A DNA stretch of 17,192 nt. It comes from Candidatus Krumholzibacteriia bacterium (lineage in GTDB: Bacteria; Krumholzibacteriota; Krumholzibacteriia; LZORAL124-64-63). Location of the stretch: contig DAOWLV010000015.1 in assembly GCA_030643455.1 (NCBI GenBank), forward strand, positions 1 through 17,192, given 5' to 3'. The notes beneath the pieces were generated by a model. It was given only the letters and a program-made list of their open reading frames with translations. It searched no databases and was not told the origin of the DNA. This document shows, piece after piece, positions 6,083 to 12,867 of the stretch. The first letter of the stretch is position 1; every line of letters starts with the position of its first letter. The position numbers and the translations under genes are program-made.

Positions 6083-7752
6083 AGCAAGGTCATCTTACGA
6101 GTCAAGACATCCCCCTGCACCTGCAGCCGGTACAGGTAGGTGCCCGATGGTGCCTTGCGGCCGGTGGCGTCGCGGCCTGTCCAGAGTACCTGGTGCGGGC
6201 CTGCCGGCATTTGCTCGTCGATGAGAATGTCCACGATCCGCCCGCGCGCGTCGAATACGCTCAGCCTGACCATCAATGCTCGCGGTAGCACAAAAGAGAT
6301 GTTCGTGCGCGGGTTGAACGGATTGGGATGGTTTTGTCGCAGCAGTGCCGGCTCCATCACCTCGGGTACTCCCGACAGGTAGGAGCATTCTTCGCTCACC
6401 CCGCTGCCGGCAGACCCGATGGGCAGCAGGTATAGAACCTCATCCTGGGAACGGTGGTCGATCCAGGAGGCGTAGAACTCCTCGGGTCCGCCAAGCGCGA
6501 TCTTGGGTTCAAGTTGCAGATTATCGAACACTGCCACCCAGACACCGTCCGTCTGCCATTGGACGTTGCCCGCTGCATCCACCTTCTGGCCAAAGATGTC
6601 CACGCAGTATCCGCGTCTCATATCCTGCCAGATGACGTAGCTGTCGCCGGCGGTACCGACCACCAATGCGGGGCGGTATTGGTCGCGATCTGCTCCGGTT
6701 ATCAGGACACCGCCGGAAGTCCAGAGTTGCAGGCCCTGGCTGTCCAGGCGTTGCCCTCGCAGGTCGCGGTCGTCGGAGCTGCCAACGCCCCAGATCACGA
6801 TCAGACCACCCGAGCTGTCGGCAGCAACAGCGAAGTCTTCGGAGCCTAATCCGTTCCCCAGCACCGGCACGCCGTTTTCTTGCCAGAGAGCGACTCCAAC
6901 GTCGTCGTAGTGCTGGGCGTAGACGCCATGGGGTTCCTGCCCGTAGTCACGCCAGACCACGTAAACGCCGCCGGCGTCGTCCGGAACCACTTTGGCACTC
7001 AACTGCGTGTATTCAACCTGGCAGATCGGTCTGCCGTTCTCTTCCCACAAAGGGGTTCCAGCGTCATTGACGTGCTGGGCGTAGATGTCCAGATGTGGCA
7101 TGATGCGCCGGTCCGACCAGGTGACATAGGCTCCACCGCCGTCGTCGCTGCATATCCTCGGTGCTGATCCATCGTAATCGCAGACGCGCCGTCCGTTGTC
7201 ACCCCACAGGCGGTTACCGGCAGCATCGATCCTCTGCATGAACACCCCTCGGTCCACGGTGAGACCCATCTCGTACCACACCGCGATGAACCCGGCGGCG
7301 CCGTCCAGGACGAGGTCACAGTGGCCCTGGCTGTAAGCGTCCAGTTTGAATCGAATCGGTTCCGGCCAGCTCTCCTGACCGTCGGTATCGAGATGTTGGG
7401 CCACGATCAGACCACTGGCGTGCCACGCCACGAAGATGCCGCCCTGACCGTCGGCCAGCAGAACAGCCGCGTTGTTGTCCGCCGTCTCTGAAACCGGTTG
7501 GCCGTCGGGCTGCCAGAGCGCGAAACCCTGAGGGTCCATATGCTGGATGTAAACCTGGTTTACCAGCAGATCACGACGATCGGTCCAGGCGCAATAAACG
7601 CCATCGGTACCGTCAGGTACCATGTGCAGGTCGTAGCGCTCGTTTGCGGCGGAACAGACTGCGTTGCCGCCCAGATCCCATTCGGCAAGGACGGAGGTAG
7701 GTACGGTCCCGATAAGGACCAGGAAGCAAAAAAATCCGTATCCCCAAATCAT
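6076..7752 (-). CDS. Secreted eight-repeat (propeller-like) protein with FlgD-like type IX sorting domain
   Basis: 558 aa. The start ATG follows GAGAGGACCACGCGC and leads into a signal peptide (cleavage near VLA-EW, residue 23). About eight repeats of 50-60 residues follow, with a pattern close to LWxxNGxPVC...DGxGGxYVxWxDxR...DIYAQxxDxxG (for example LWEENGRPICQVEY and GGVYVVWRDYGQEPHGVYAQ). This periodicity suggests a beta-propeller or similar all-beta solenoid. Residues 474-558 form the C-terminal FlgD-like Ig fold used as a sorting domain in FCB bacteria: NHPNPFNPRTNISF, VRLSVFDARGRIVDIL, GPHQVLWTGRDATGR, PSGTYLYRLQ and a final RKMTLLR. Such domains route proteins through the type IX (Por) system and are then usually removed or used for attachment. 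Function of the repeats is unknown; binding at the cell surface is plausible. An extended -10 promoter lies upstream at 7800-7808. Confidence 0.87.
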   Translation of the reverse strand: MIWGYGFFCFLVLIGTVPTSVLAEWDLGGNAVCSAANERYDLHMVPDGTDGVYCAWTDRRDLLVNQVYIQHMDPQGFALWQPDGQPVSETADNNAAVLLADGQGGIFVAWHASGLIVAQHLDTDGQESWPEPIRFKLDAYSQGHCDLVLDGAAGFIAVWYEMGLTVDRGVFMQRIDAAGNRLWGDNGRRVCDYDGSAPRICSDDGGGAYVTWSDRRIMPHLDIYAQHVNDAGTPLWEENGRPICQVEYTQLSAKVVPDDAGGVYVVWRDYGQEPHGVYAQHYDDVGVALWQENGVPVLGNGLGSEDFAVAADSSGGLIVIWGVGSSDDRDLRGQRLDSQGLQLWTSGGVLITGADRDQYRPALVVGTAGDSYVIWQDMRRGYCVDIFGQKVDAAGNVQWQTDGVWVAVFDNLQLEPKIALGGPEEFYASWIDHRSQDEVLYLLPIGSAGSGVSEECSYLSGVPEVMEPALLRQNHPNPFNPRTNISFVLPRALMVRLSVFDARGRIVDILIDEQMPAGPHQVLWTGRDATGRKAPSGTYLYRLQVQGDVLTRKMTLLR

Positions 7753-7799
7753 GCGCGTGGTCCTCTCGATGGCGCGAGGGCATGTGGATACATGCCTGA

Positions 7800-7834
7800 A
7801 TTATATCACATTGTTTGGCCTCAATGGACCAAAC
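7800..7834 (-). promoter_or_regulatory. Promoter of the repeat-protein gene: extended -10 TGATATAAT with upstream dyad
   Basis: On the minus strand TGATATAAT (7800-7808) is a perfect extended -10, giving a leader of roughly 40 nt. No good -35 lies at the normal distance. Instead GGTCCATTGA (7821-7830) lies 15 bp upstream, and perfect arms GTTTGG (7813-7818) and CCAAAC (7829-7834) enclose it, as expected for a regulator site. The blocks GGTCCATTGA, AAACAAT and TGATATAAT occur in the same order in the promoter at 1183-1218. Confidence 0.6.
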
Positions 7835-7981
7835 ACAACTTTAGAGGCACCACCAGATTATTGAGTCGGGGGTGCAAGGACGATGGAATATTTGGTCCGA
7901 ACAGGAATCGACGATGGAGCATCGAGAAATCCGGTAATCCGAGCAACTTGATCCTGCTTTTGCATTTTCTCTTTCATCTAT

Positions 7982-8000
7982 CACATTATTGTGGTATGAT
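7982..8000 (+). promoter_or_regulatory. Extended -10 promoter (TGGTATGAT) of the small secreted-protein gene
   Basis: TATGAT at 7995-8000 is preceded by TGG, giving TGnTATGAT. A -35 match is poor (TTTCAT at 7972-7977, 17 bp away). A CACA-TTAT-TGTG inverted repeat (7982-7993) abuts the -10. Predicted transcription from about 8006 gives a leader of about 120 nt. Confidence 0.5.
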
Positions 8001-8052
8001 CTCCGCCCTCGCCTAAAAATATGCAAGGACGAACGAGAAGGGGGGTTATATC

Positions 8053-8080
8053 GCCTCAAGCAGGATGCTGTGCTTGGGGC
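8053..8080 (+). promoter_or_regulatory. Leader hairpin ahead of the small secreted-protein gene
   Basis: GCCTCAAGCA (8053-8062) pairs with TGCTTGGGGC (8071-8080) over ten contiguous pairs, including one G-U, with an 8-nt loop. A T-rich tail (TGTTCTATTTATC) follows. It lies between the promoter and the ribosome site, so it could be an attenuator or an mRNA stability element. It matches no riboswitch class I recognise. Confidence 0.4.
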
Positions 8081-8126
8081 TGTTCTATTTATCATTATCA
8101 TCACTCGTTTCGATGGGGGGAAAAAA

Positions 8127-8756
8127 ATGAAGAAATTACTACTAATTCTTGCATTGGCAATCTTTTGCGGTGCAGCAACTGTAGCCCAGGCCACCAACTA
8201 CCTGCCAGTCGATCCCAGCGATCCCAACAGTGATCACTGGTACGTATCGGTTGCAGATCCGGCAATCGAGTGGCACAGGTTTGGCGGCGAACCGGCCTTT
8301 GGATATGGCACCCATCACATGATTCAATTTGTATCCGGGGCAATGGGGTGGCACGGTGTCCACTTGATTTCGTCTGACGACGACGGAAGCGTCTTGGTCA
8401 ACGGGATGAGCCAGGATGGCGGGGAGAACTACTTTTTCTTCGATCCACCCTTTCCGCTGGTCATGGCGCCACTATATGTAGGGCGGATGTGGACCTGGGA
8501 ACTGGAAGGCTTCCTGAGCGCCGAGTTCGAATGTCTGGCTGAAGAAGATATCGAGGCATGTGGTAGTACCTACCATTCTTTCGAGGTTCGGGCATTAGAG
8601 ACGTATCCTGATGGATTTGTCTGGGAAGGACACCAGTGGTACAGTGACGGATTCGGGATCGTCAAGTTCATATGGGGCGGAGAGGAGTTCGTGCTGCAGT
8701 GCCCAGTTCCTATCGAACAACAATCCTGGTCCGATTTGAAAGTGCTATTCAGGTAG
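8127..8756 (+). CDS. Small secreted protein of unknown function with C-terminal WSDLKVLFR tag
   Basis: 209 aa from the ATG at 8127, which has a GGGGGG ribosome site seven bases upstream and starts a clean signal peptide (MKKLLLILALAIFCGAATVA). The in-frame extension back to 7989 has no export-like N-terminus and lies inside the leader. I do not recognise the family. The mature region is rich in Trp, Tyr and acidic residues with several Cys, and probably all-beta. The stretch YPDGFVWEGHQWYSDGFGIV (160-179) and the following KFIW resemble the closing strands of secreted proteins that have a GxGxVK turn, which is only weak evidence. The last 16 residues (194-209, VPIEQQSWSDLKVLFR) are the most divergent copy of the shared tag, with Ser for Gly at position 9. 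It has its own promoter and a strong terminator, so it is monocistronic. Confidence 0.8.
   Translation: MKKLLLILALAIFCGAATVAQATNYLPVDPSDPNSDHWYVSVADPAIEWHRFGGEPAFGYGTHHMIQFVSGAMGWHGVHLISSDDDGSVLVNGMSQDGGENYFFFDPPFPLVMAPLYVGRMWTWELEGFLSAEFECLAEEDIEACGSTYHSFEVRALETYPDGFVWEGHQWYSDGFGIVKFIWGGEEFVLQCPVPIEQQSWSDLKVLFR
8706..8753 (+). other. C-terminal tag motif, copy 4 (VPIEQQSWSDLKVLFR)
   Basis: The final 16 codons before TAG. Pro2, Trp8, Lys12, Leu14 and Arg16 are kept. The codons differ from the other copies (Arg is AGG here, CGC or CGT elsewhere; Lys is AAA here, AAG elsewhere). Confidence 0.72.
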
Positions 8757-8782
8757 CATGGAATGGCTAGGCTTGATAACTG

Positions 8783-8811
8783 GGGCCCGGAACTTCCGGG
8801 CCCTTTTCTTT
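8783..8811 (+). terminator. Rho-independent terminator
   Basis: GGGCCCGGA and TCCGGGCCC pair perfectly over nine base pairs around a 3-nt loop, followed by TTTTCTTT. It lies 27 nt after the stop of the small secreted-protein gene. Confidence 0.9.
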
Positions 8812-9058
8812 GGTTGTGGCTGCAGCCCGGTCCTGTGCCCATCGGGATAATCGATTGTGCTTTCCGGTGCACTAGGCCGCTTGTTCCATTCGGCAGATGC
8901 CGACGCCATGACCAGTTCAACTTGTTTTACACCAAATAGTTAAACCACTACCGTCAAATCTCCCCAATGGGGCACCCGCTTTGCAATCACTTGACTGGGC
9001 GTGGTGTTCCTCGCCCCTGGATATTGGAAATTCTCGAATTACCAGCGAGGAGGCTGTC
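8812..9058. other. Intergenic region upstream of the ACP-FkbH operon
   Basis: These 247 bp after the terminator carry no credible gene. The operon promoter should lie here, but I see no clear -10/-35 pair. Small hairpins occur near the 3' end: CCCC-AAT-GGGG around 8972-8982 and GGGCG/CGCCC at 8997-9001 and 9012-9016. Their significance is unclear. Confidence 0.45.
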
Positions 9059-9349
9059 GTGACCGAGTCTATTGCCCAAGTCCTGCGGACCTACCTGGTC
9101 GAAACCTACCTGCCCCACACCGGCAGCGCGACCCTGCGTGACGATGAGGACCTGTTCGACACCGGGATACTCGACTCCGCCAGCGCCCTGGCCCTGCTTT
9201 TTTTCGTGGAGGAACGATTCGATATCTCGGTTCCCGATGATGATTTCCTGCCGGAGAACTTTGCTTCGATTGCCGCTGCAAGCACCTACATCGGGAACCG
9301 GCAGATGTTCGAAGCACAGCAGGAGCAGGTGAGCGAAGGAGGTGCCTGA
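9059..9349 (+). CDS. Stand-alone acyl carrier protein
   Basis: 96 aa from a GTG at 9059, chosen because GAGGAGG ends five bases upstream. A TTG further upstream (8981) lacks a ribosome site and gives a non-ACP N-terminus. The protein fits the phosphopantetheine-binding family: DLFDTGILDSASALALLFFV has the D-S pair with Ser40 as the attachment serine, followed by EERFDISVPDDDFLPENFAS and a closing helix. The DxxLPENF phrase is typical of carrier proteins that work with FkbH-like proteins and of discrete PKS/NRPS carriers, not of the housekeeping fatty-acid ACP. It carries an acyl group as a thioester in the cytoplasm. The stop overlaps the next gene's start (TGATG), so the two are translationally coupled. 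It is the first gene of the operon. No ketosynthase or acyltransferase domain is nearby. Confidence 0.9.
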   Translation: MTESIAQVLRTYLVETYLPHTGSATLRDDEDLFDTGILDSASALALLFFVEERFDISVPDDDFLPENFASIAAASTYIGNRQMFEAQQEQVSEGGA

Positions 9350-10404
9350 TGACTGCCACAACACGCAAATGCCTGGTCTGGGACCTGGACAACACGCTCT
9401 GGGACGGGATCTGCCTCGAAGGTGACGTCTGCCTGCGTCCGGAAGCGCCCGCTGTTCTCCAGACCCTGGACCAACGCGGTATCCTTCACTCCATCGCCAG
9501 CCGTGGTGAAGAGCAGGTCGCACTTCGTCAACTGGAGGATTTCGGTCTGGACCAATGGTTTCTCACGCCTCATATCAACTGGCTGCCAAAACCGGTAAAT
9601 CTGGCGGCGATCGCCTCGAAGTTGGGCATCGGCATCGATTCCCTCGCCTTCATCGACGACGATCCATTCGAGCGGGAGCACATGTCTTTCATGCGTCCGG
9701 AGGTTCTGGTTCTGGACGCCGCCGACCTGGCGGACATTCCCGACCTGCCCGCGTTCAACCCCGAAGCGATCACCGCCGAGTCGGCACGGCGGCGGAACTT
9801 CTATCAGGAAGACACCACGCGTCGGTCTGTCGAATCCTCATACGGAAACCGCCAGGCGTTCCTGGCCGGTTGCCACATGAAACTCACCGTGCGTAGCCCC
9901 GGTGAGATGGACATCCCGCGAATCCGCGAACTGATGTCTCGCACCCACCAGCTCAATACGACCGGCCTTCAGCTCGACGAAACCCGGATCGGTGAGCTGC
10001 TGGCCGACCGCGAAATTCCCGGCAAACCACGGCAGTCACTGATTGTCGCCGACCTGAGCGACCGCTTCGGGATCTACGGCACAGTCGGCGTGGCGATTGT
10101 CGAAACCGATCGCCGGCGCTGGCAGCTGAAGTATCTCGCCATGTCCTGTCGGATCCTCGGCCGCGGCGTCGAAAGCGCGTTCCTGAAAACGCTTCTCGAA
10201 AGGGCCCGCCTCGACGGTCACACACGCATCGAGGCGGCGTTACGTGACACCGGACGCAACGGCAGTATGCGTTCCCTGTATCAGATGTCCGGGCTCGTCG
10301 CCCGAAACCAGGCGCACGGTGATGGCACCGTCGTCTTCACCGCGGGACCGGCGGCGAGCCGGCGTCCGCCAGCCTGGGTGGAAGTCCAATGCGAATCCTT
10401 CTGA
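9349..10404 (+). CDS. FkbH-like HAD-IIIC family protein (glyceryl-ACP-type transferase/phosphatase)
   Basis: 351 aa, starting one base into the ACP stop codon with AAGGAGGTG upstream. The HAD domain shows motif I as WDLDNTLWDG (Asp12, Asp14), motif II near SIASRG (Ser51), motif III Lys81 in LPKPVN, and motif IV FIDDDPFERE (Asp103-105). The C-terminal half is the acetyltransferase-like region of FkbH proteins, with ELMSRTHQLNTTGL, FGIYGTVGVAIVE and MSCRILGRGVESAFL. In characterised systems FkbH-type enzymes take 1,3-bisphosphoglycerate, remove a phosphate and load the glyceryl unit on an ACP. The adjacent ACP makes the same reaction likely here, though the substrate is inferred. Family members often have a longer N-terminal region than this. 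The 3' end overlaps the radical SAM gene by 16 nt. Confidence 0.88.
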   Translation: MTATTRKCLVWDLDNTLWDGICLEGDVCLRPEAPAVLQTLDQRGILHSIASRGEEQVALRQLEDFGLDQWFLTPHINWLPKPVNLAAIASKLGIGIDSLAFIDDDPFEREHMSFMRPEVLVLDAADLADIPDLPAFNPEAITAESARRRNFYQEDTTRRSVESSYGNRQAFLAGCHMKLTVRSPGEMDIPRIRELMSRTHQLNTTGLQLDETRIGELLADREIPGKPRQSLIVADLSDRFGIYGTVGVAIVETDRRRWQLKYLAMSCRILGRGVESAFLKTLLERARLDGHTRIEAALRDTGRNGSMRSLYQMSGLVARNQAHGDGTVVFTAGPAASRRPPAWVEVQCESF

Positions 10405-11906
10405 TTGACATTGTGCGCACGACCCTCGATGTGATCTGGCCCGCCGTCGAACATTCGCTGGGCCTGCTGTATCTGGCTGCGGTGCTTCGCCAGGAGCATG
10501 GTGATGCGGTCGACATCACCATTCGCACCCTGGTTTCAAATCCCTATACCGCCGATTCGGAACAACGGCTGGTGCAATCCTGGCTCACGGAACTGGAACC
10601 GGATCTGGTCGGCATCCGCAGTCTCACCCTTGGAGCCCAGGCCCTGCGCATGGTTGCCGAAACGGCGAAGGCCCACAATCCCGGTTGTGTGGTGGTCGCC
10701 GGGGGTCCCTATGCCACAGATGCCCCCGAGGACGCCCTGAGCGGCCCCGTTGACTGCCTCGCCGTGGGCGAAGGCGAATGGACGTTTGCCGAGCTGGTGG
10801 AACGTCTGCTGAAAAACCGGGGATATGCCGACGTGCGGGGCCTGGCCTTCCTGCGTGCCGGAAAATTCGTTCGCACCCCTGCCCGCCCCATGATCGAAAA
10901 CCTCGATGACCTTCCCTTTCCGGCCTGGGACCTGGTGGACCATGACTTGTTCACCAACCGGTACCTCGATTTCACGTCGAAGATCTTCCGCCCGCACGGC
11001 AACATCCTGTCCACTCGCGGTTGCCCCTACCGCTGTGCCTATTGCCACAACATCCTGGGCAAGACCTTTCGCGCCCGTTCCCCGGAAAGCGTTTTCAGCG
11101 AGATCCGCCATCTGCACGACACCTACGGCCTGACGGACTTCCAGTTCATCGACGACATCTTCAACCTGGATCTGGACCGGGCCAAGGCCATCTGCGATCT
11201 GATCATCGCCAGCGGACTCGAGCTCACTTTTTCGTTCCCCAACGGGGTACGCGCCGACCGCATGGACGCCGAACTCATCGACAAGATGGCCCGGGCCGGC
11301 ACCAGATTCATGTCCTATGCCGTGGAAACGGCATCGCCCCGCCTGCAGAAACTGATCCGCAAGAACATGGATCTGGACAAGGCCTTCACCGCAATCGAGC
11401 AAACAACCCAGGCAGGCATCGTCACCCGCGGCTATTTCATGCTGGGCTTTCCCGGCGAGACCGAGGAAGAAGTGCTTGCCACCATCGATTACGCCAAACG
11501 CAGCGCCTTGTGCGGGGTCACGTTTTTTACAGTGGTCTACTACCCGGGAACCCCGCTCTACCACTTGGCCCGTTCCATGGGCTACTTCCAGGACGAAGAC
11601 GCGGTTCTGGACCGGGAGTACGTGCAGGTGGGTGAAGGGCCCTACGATTTTTCCGTCGACCGGCTGCGTGAACTCAAGCGCCAGGGCATCGCCGAATTTG
11701 CCTTCACCGAGGCCCGCCTCGAACAGGCCTACACGATGTTGCCCGGCTACTTCGAGCCCCGGGAAATCGACGCTTTCCTGATGGCTTATGTGGTGAGTTC
11801 GGGCCTGATCGCCGAAGAGCTGCCCGCCGGACCCGTACGGCAACGCCTGGCGCGCCACTTCCTGTCGGCGGAGCGTTTTTCGAAAAAATCCGACTTCTAC
11901 GTGTAA
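10389..11906 (+). CDS. B12-binding radical SAM protein
   Basis: 505 aa. The N-terminal half (about 1-150) is a cobalamin-binding Rossmann-type domain as in class B radical SAM enzymes: LLIDIVRTT, HSLGLLYLAAVL, LVGIRSLTLGAQ, CVVVAGGPYATDAPEDAL and DCLAVGEGEWTFAELVERL. The radical SAM core follows with the [4Fe-4S] motif CPYRCAYC (Cys212, Cys216, Cys219), and then FQFIDDIFNLDL, SFPNGVRADRMD, YAVETASPRLQKLIRKN and GYFMLGFPGETEEEV. Such enzymes usually methylate unactivated carbons or rearrange or cyclise a substrate, using AdoMet and often methylcobalamin. The substrate is unknown. Given the operon it may act on the carrier-bound or lipid-linked intermediate. The start overlaps the end of the FkbH-like gene, and the methyltransferase begins 22 nt after the stop. 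Confidence 0.9.
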   Translation: MRILLIDIVRTTLDVIWPAVEHSLGLLYLAAVLRQEHGDAVDITIRTLVSNPYTADSEQRLVQSWLTELEPDLVGIRSLTLGAQALRMVAETAKAHNPGCVVVAGGPYATDAPEDALSGPVDCLAVGEGEWTFAELVERLLKNRGYADVRGLAFLRAGKFVRTPARPMIENLDDLPFPAWDLVDHDLFTNRYLDFTSKIFRPHGNILSTRGCPYRCAYCHNILGKTFRARSPESVFSEIRHLHDTYGLTDFQFIDDIFNLDLDRAKAICDLIIASGLELTFSFPNGVRADRMDAELIDKMARAGTRFMSYAVETASPRLQKLIRKNMDLDKAFTAIEQTTQAGIVTRGYFMLGFPGETEEEVLATIDYAKRSALCGVTFFTVVYYPGTPLYHLARSMGYFQDEDAVLDREYVQVGEGPYDFSVDRLRELKRQGIAEFAFTEARLEQAYTMLPGYFEPREIDAFLMAYVVSSGLIAEELPAGPVRQRLARHFLSAERFSKKSDFYV

Positions 11907-11928
11907 GGGTCGAAAGGACAGAAGCGCC

Positions 11929-12867
11929 ATGACCAGGAAATTGGATGAACCGGATGCCGAAATGACCCGTGCCGTGGCCTCGTTCTACGAACGCCATCCC
12001 TTCCCGGGGGAACGGCAGCCCGACGCGGACGGTCTTCTGCTGATGAGGCGCGTGGCGTCGATGATTGCCGATGCGCGGCATGAGGCCGGACCACGGCGCC
12101 TTCGGCTTCTGGACGCCGGCTGCGGAACCGGCAACACGTCGGTGGCCCTGGCGCGGACGTTTCCCGCCCTTGATGTCCAGGGAATGGATATTTGCGGCCG
12201 ATCCCTGGATCTGGCCCGTGCGGCGGCCCAGGATGCCGGGCTGGAAAATGTCGCCTTCGCCCAGGGCGATCTGTTGGCCGGGCCCCTGCCTGCTGGACGC
12301 TGGGACATCATCGTCTGCCTGGGAGTGGTGCATCACACGGCGAACATGGAACGGGCTCTGGGGCACCTTGCCCAGGCTCTTGCACCGGATGGCCGGATGA
12401 TGTTGTGGGTCTACGGGCGGCACGGAAGATACCACCACCAGTTGAACCGCCGCCTGCTGGCGCTCTTGCTGAAGGATGAAACGGATCCCACCCGACAGGT
12501 CGAACTGGCGCGTGAGTTCGCCCTGGACACAGGTGACGGCGAACCCCTCAGCGATCTCTACGGTTTCGTGCCGGGACGCCACGAGCGCGAACAGGTGGTC
12601 CTGAACGATGCCTGGATAGCGGACCAGTTCCTTCACACAAACGAACGGGCGGTCGATCTTCCGGAGTTCCTGGGCATGATCAAGGCTGTCGGACTGGTCA
12701 TGCACGAATGGCTGGGCGAGGACACATCCGGCACCCGGTTGCCACCGGCTCTTGCCGCCCGCCTGGACAGACTTCCTGAACAGGAGCGCCTCTGCGCCCT
12801 GGATCTCCTTCTCAAACCGCGACGTTATTTCGTGGAGGCACGTCGAAAAGGGGGGTGGCCATCATGA
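11929..12867 (+). CDS. Class I SAM-dependent methyltransferase
   Basis: 312 aa. The ATG at 11929 has AAAGGA about ten bases upstream. An N-terminal SFYERHPFPGE box (18-28), common in a group of bacterial small-molecule methyltransferases, precedes the AdoMet-binding core: motif I LLDAGCGTGNTS (60-71), motif II acidic loop VQGMDICGRSLDLA, then FAQGDLL and the post-II region WDIIVCLGVVHHT (125-137). The C-terminal part (about 150-312) is mostly helical. It would transfer a methyl group to an O, N or C of the pathway intermediate; the acceptor cannot be deduced. The stop overlaps the carbamoyltransferase start in an ATGA junction, which indicates translational coupling. A second Met at residue 12 is an alternative start. 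Confidence 0.88.
   Translation: MTRKLDEPDAEMTRAVASFYERHPFPGERQPDADGLLLMRRVASMIADARHEAGPRRLRLLDAGCGTGNTSVALARTFPALDVQGMDICGRSLDLARAAAQDAGLENVAFAQGDLLAGPLPAGRWDIIVCLGVVHHTANMERALGHLAQALAPDGRMMLWVYGRHGRYHHQLNRRLLALLLKDETDPTRQVELAREFALDTGDGEPLSDLYGFVPGRHEREQVVLNDAWIADQFLHTNERAVDLPEFLGMIKAVGLVMHEWLGEDTSGTRLPPALAARLDRLPEQERLCALDLLLKPRRYFVEARRKGGWPS

Larger units (their letters stand above)
7753..8126. other. Divergent regulatory region between the repeat-protein gene and the small secreted-protein gene
   Basis: This 374-bp region has no credible coding sequence. It holds the minus-strand promoter (7800-7830) with a GTTTGG/CCAAAC dyad, the plus-strand extended -10 (7992-8000) with a CACA-TTAT-TGTG dyad, and a long plus-strand leader with a stable hairpin at 8053-8080. 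The 9-mer TATCACATT occurs in both promoter regions (7804-7812 and 7979-7987). Confidence 0.6.

Noticed and set aside
7498..8016. Plus-strand open frame through the divergent regulatory region
   Set aside because: It starts inside the repeat-protein gene, lacks a ribosome site and crosses two promoters.
10536..11930. Long minus-strand open frame opposite the radical SAM gene
   Set aside because: The plus strand has the CxxxCxxC motif and coupled junctions. The minus frame is a high-G+C shadow with no domain signature.
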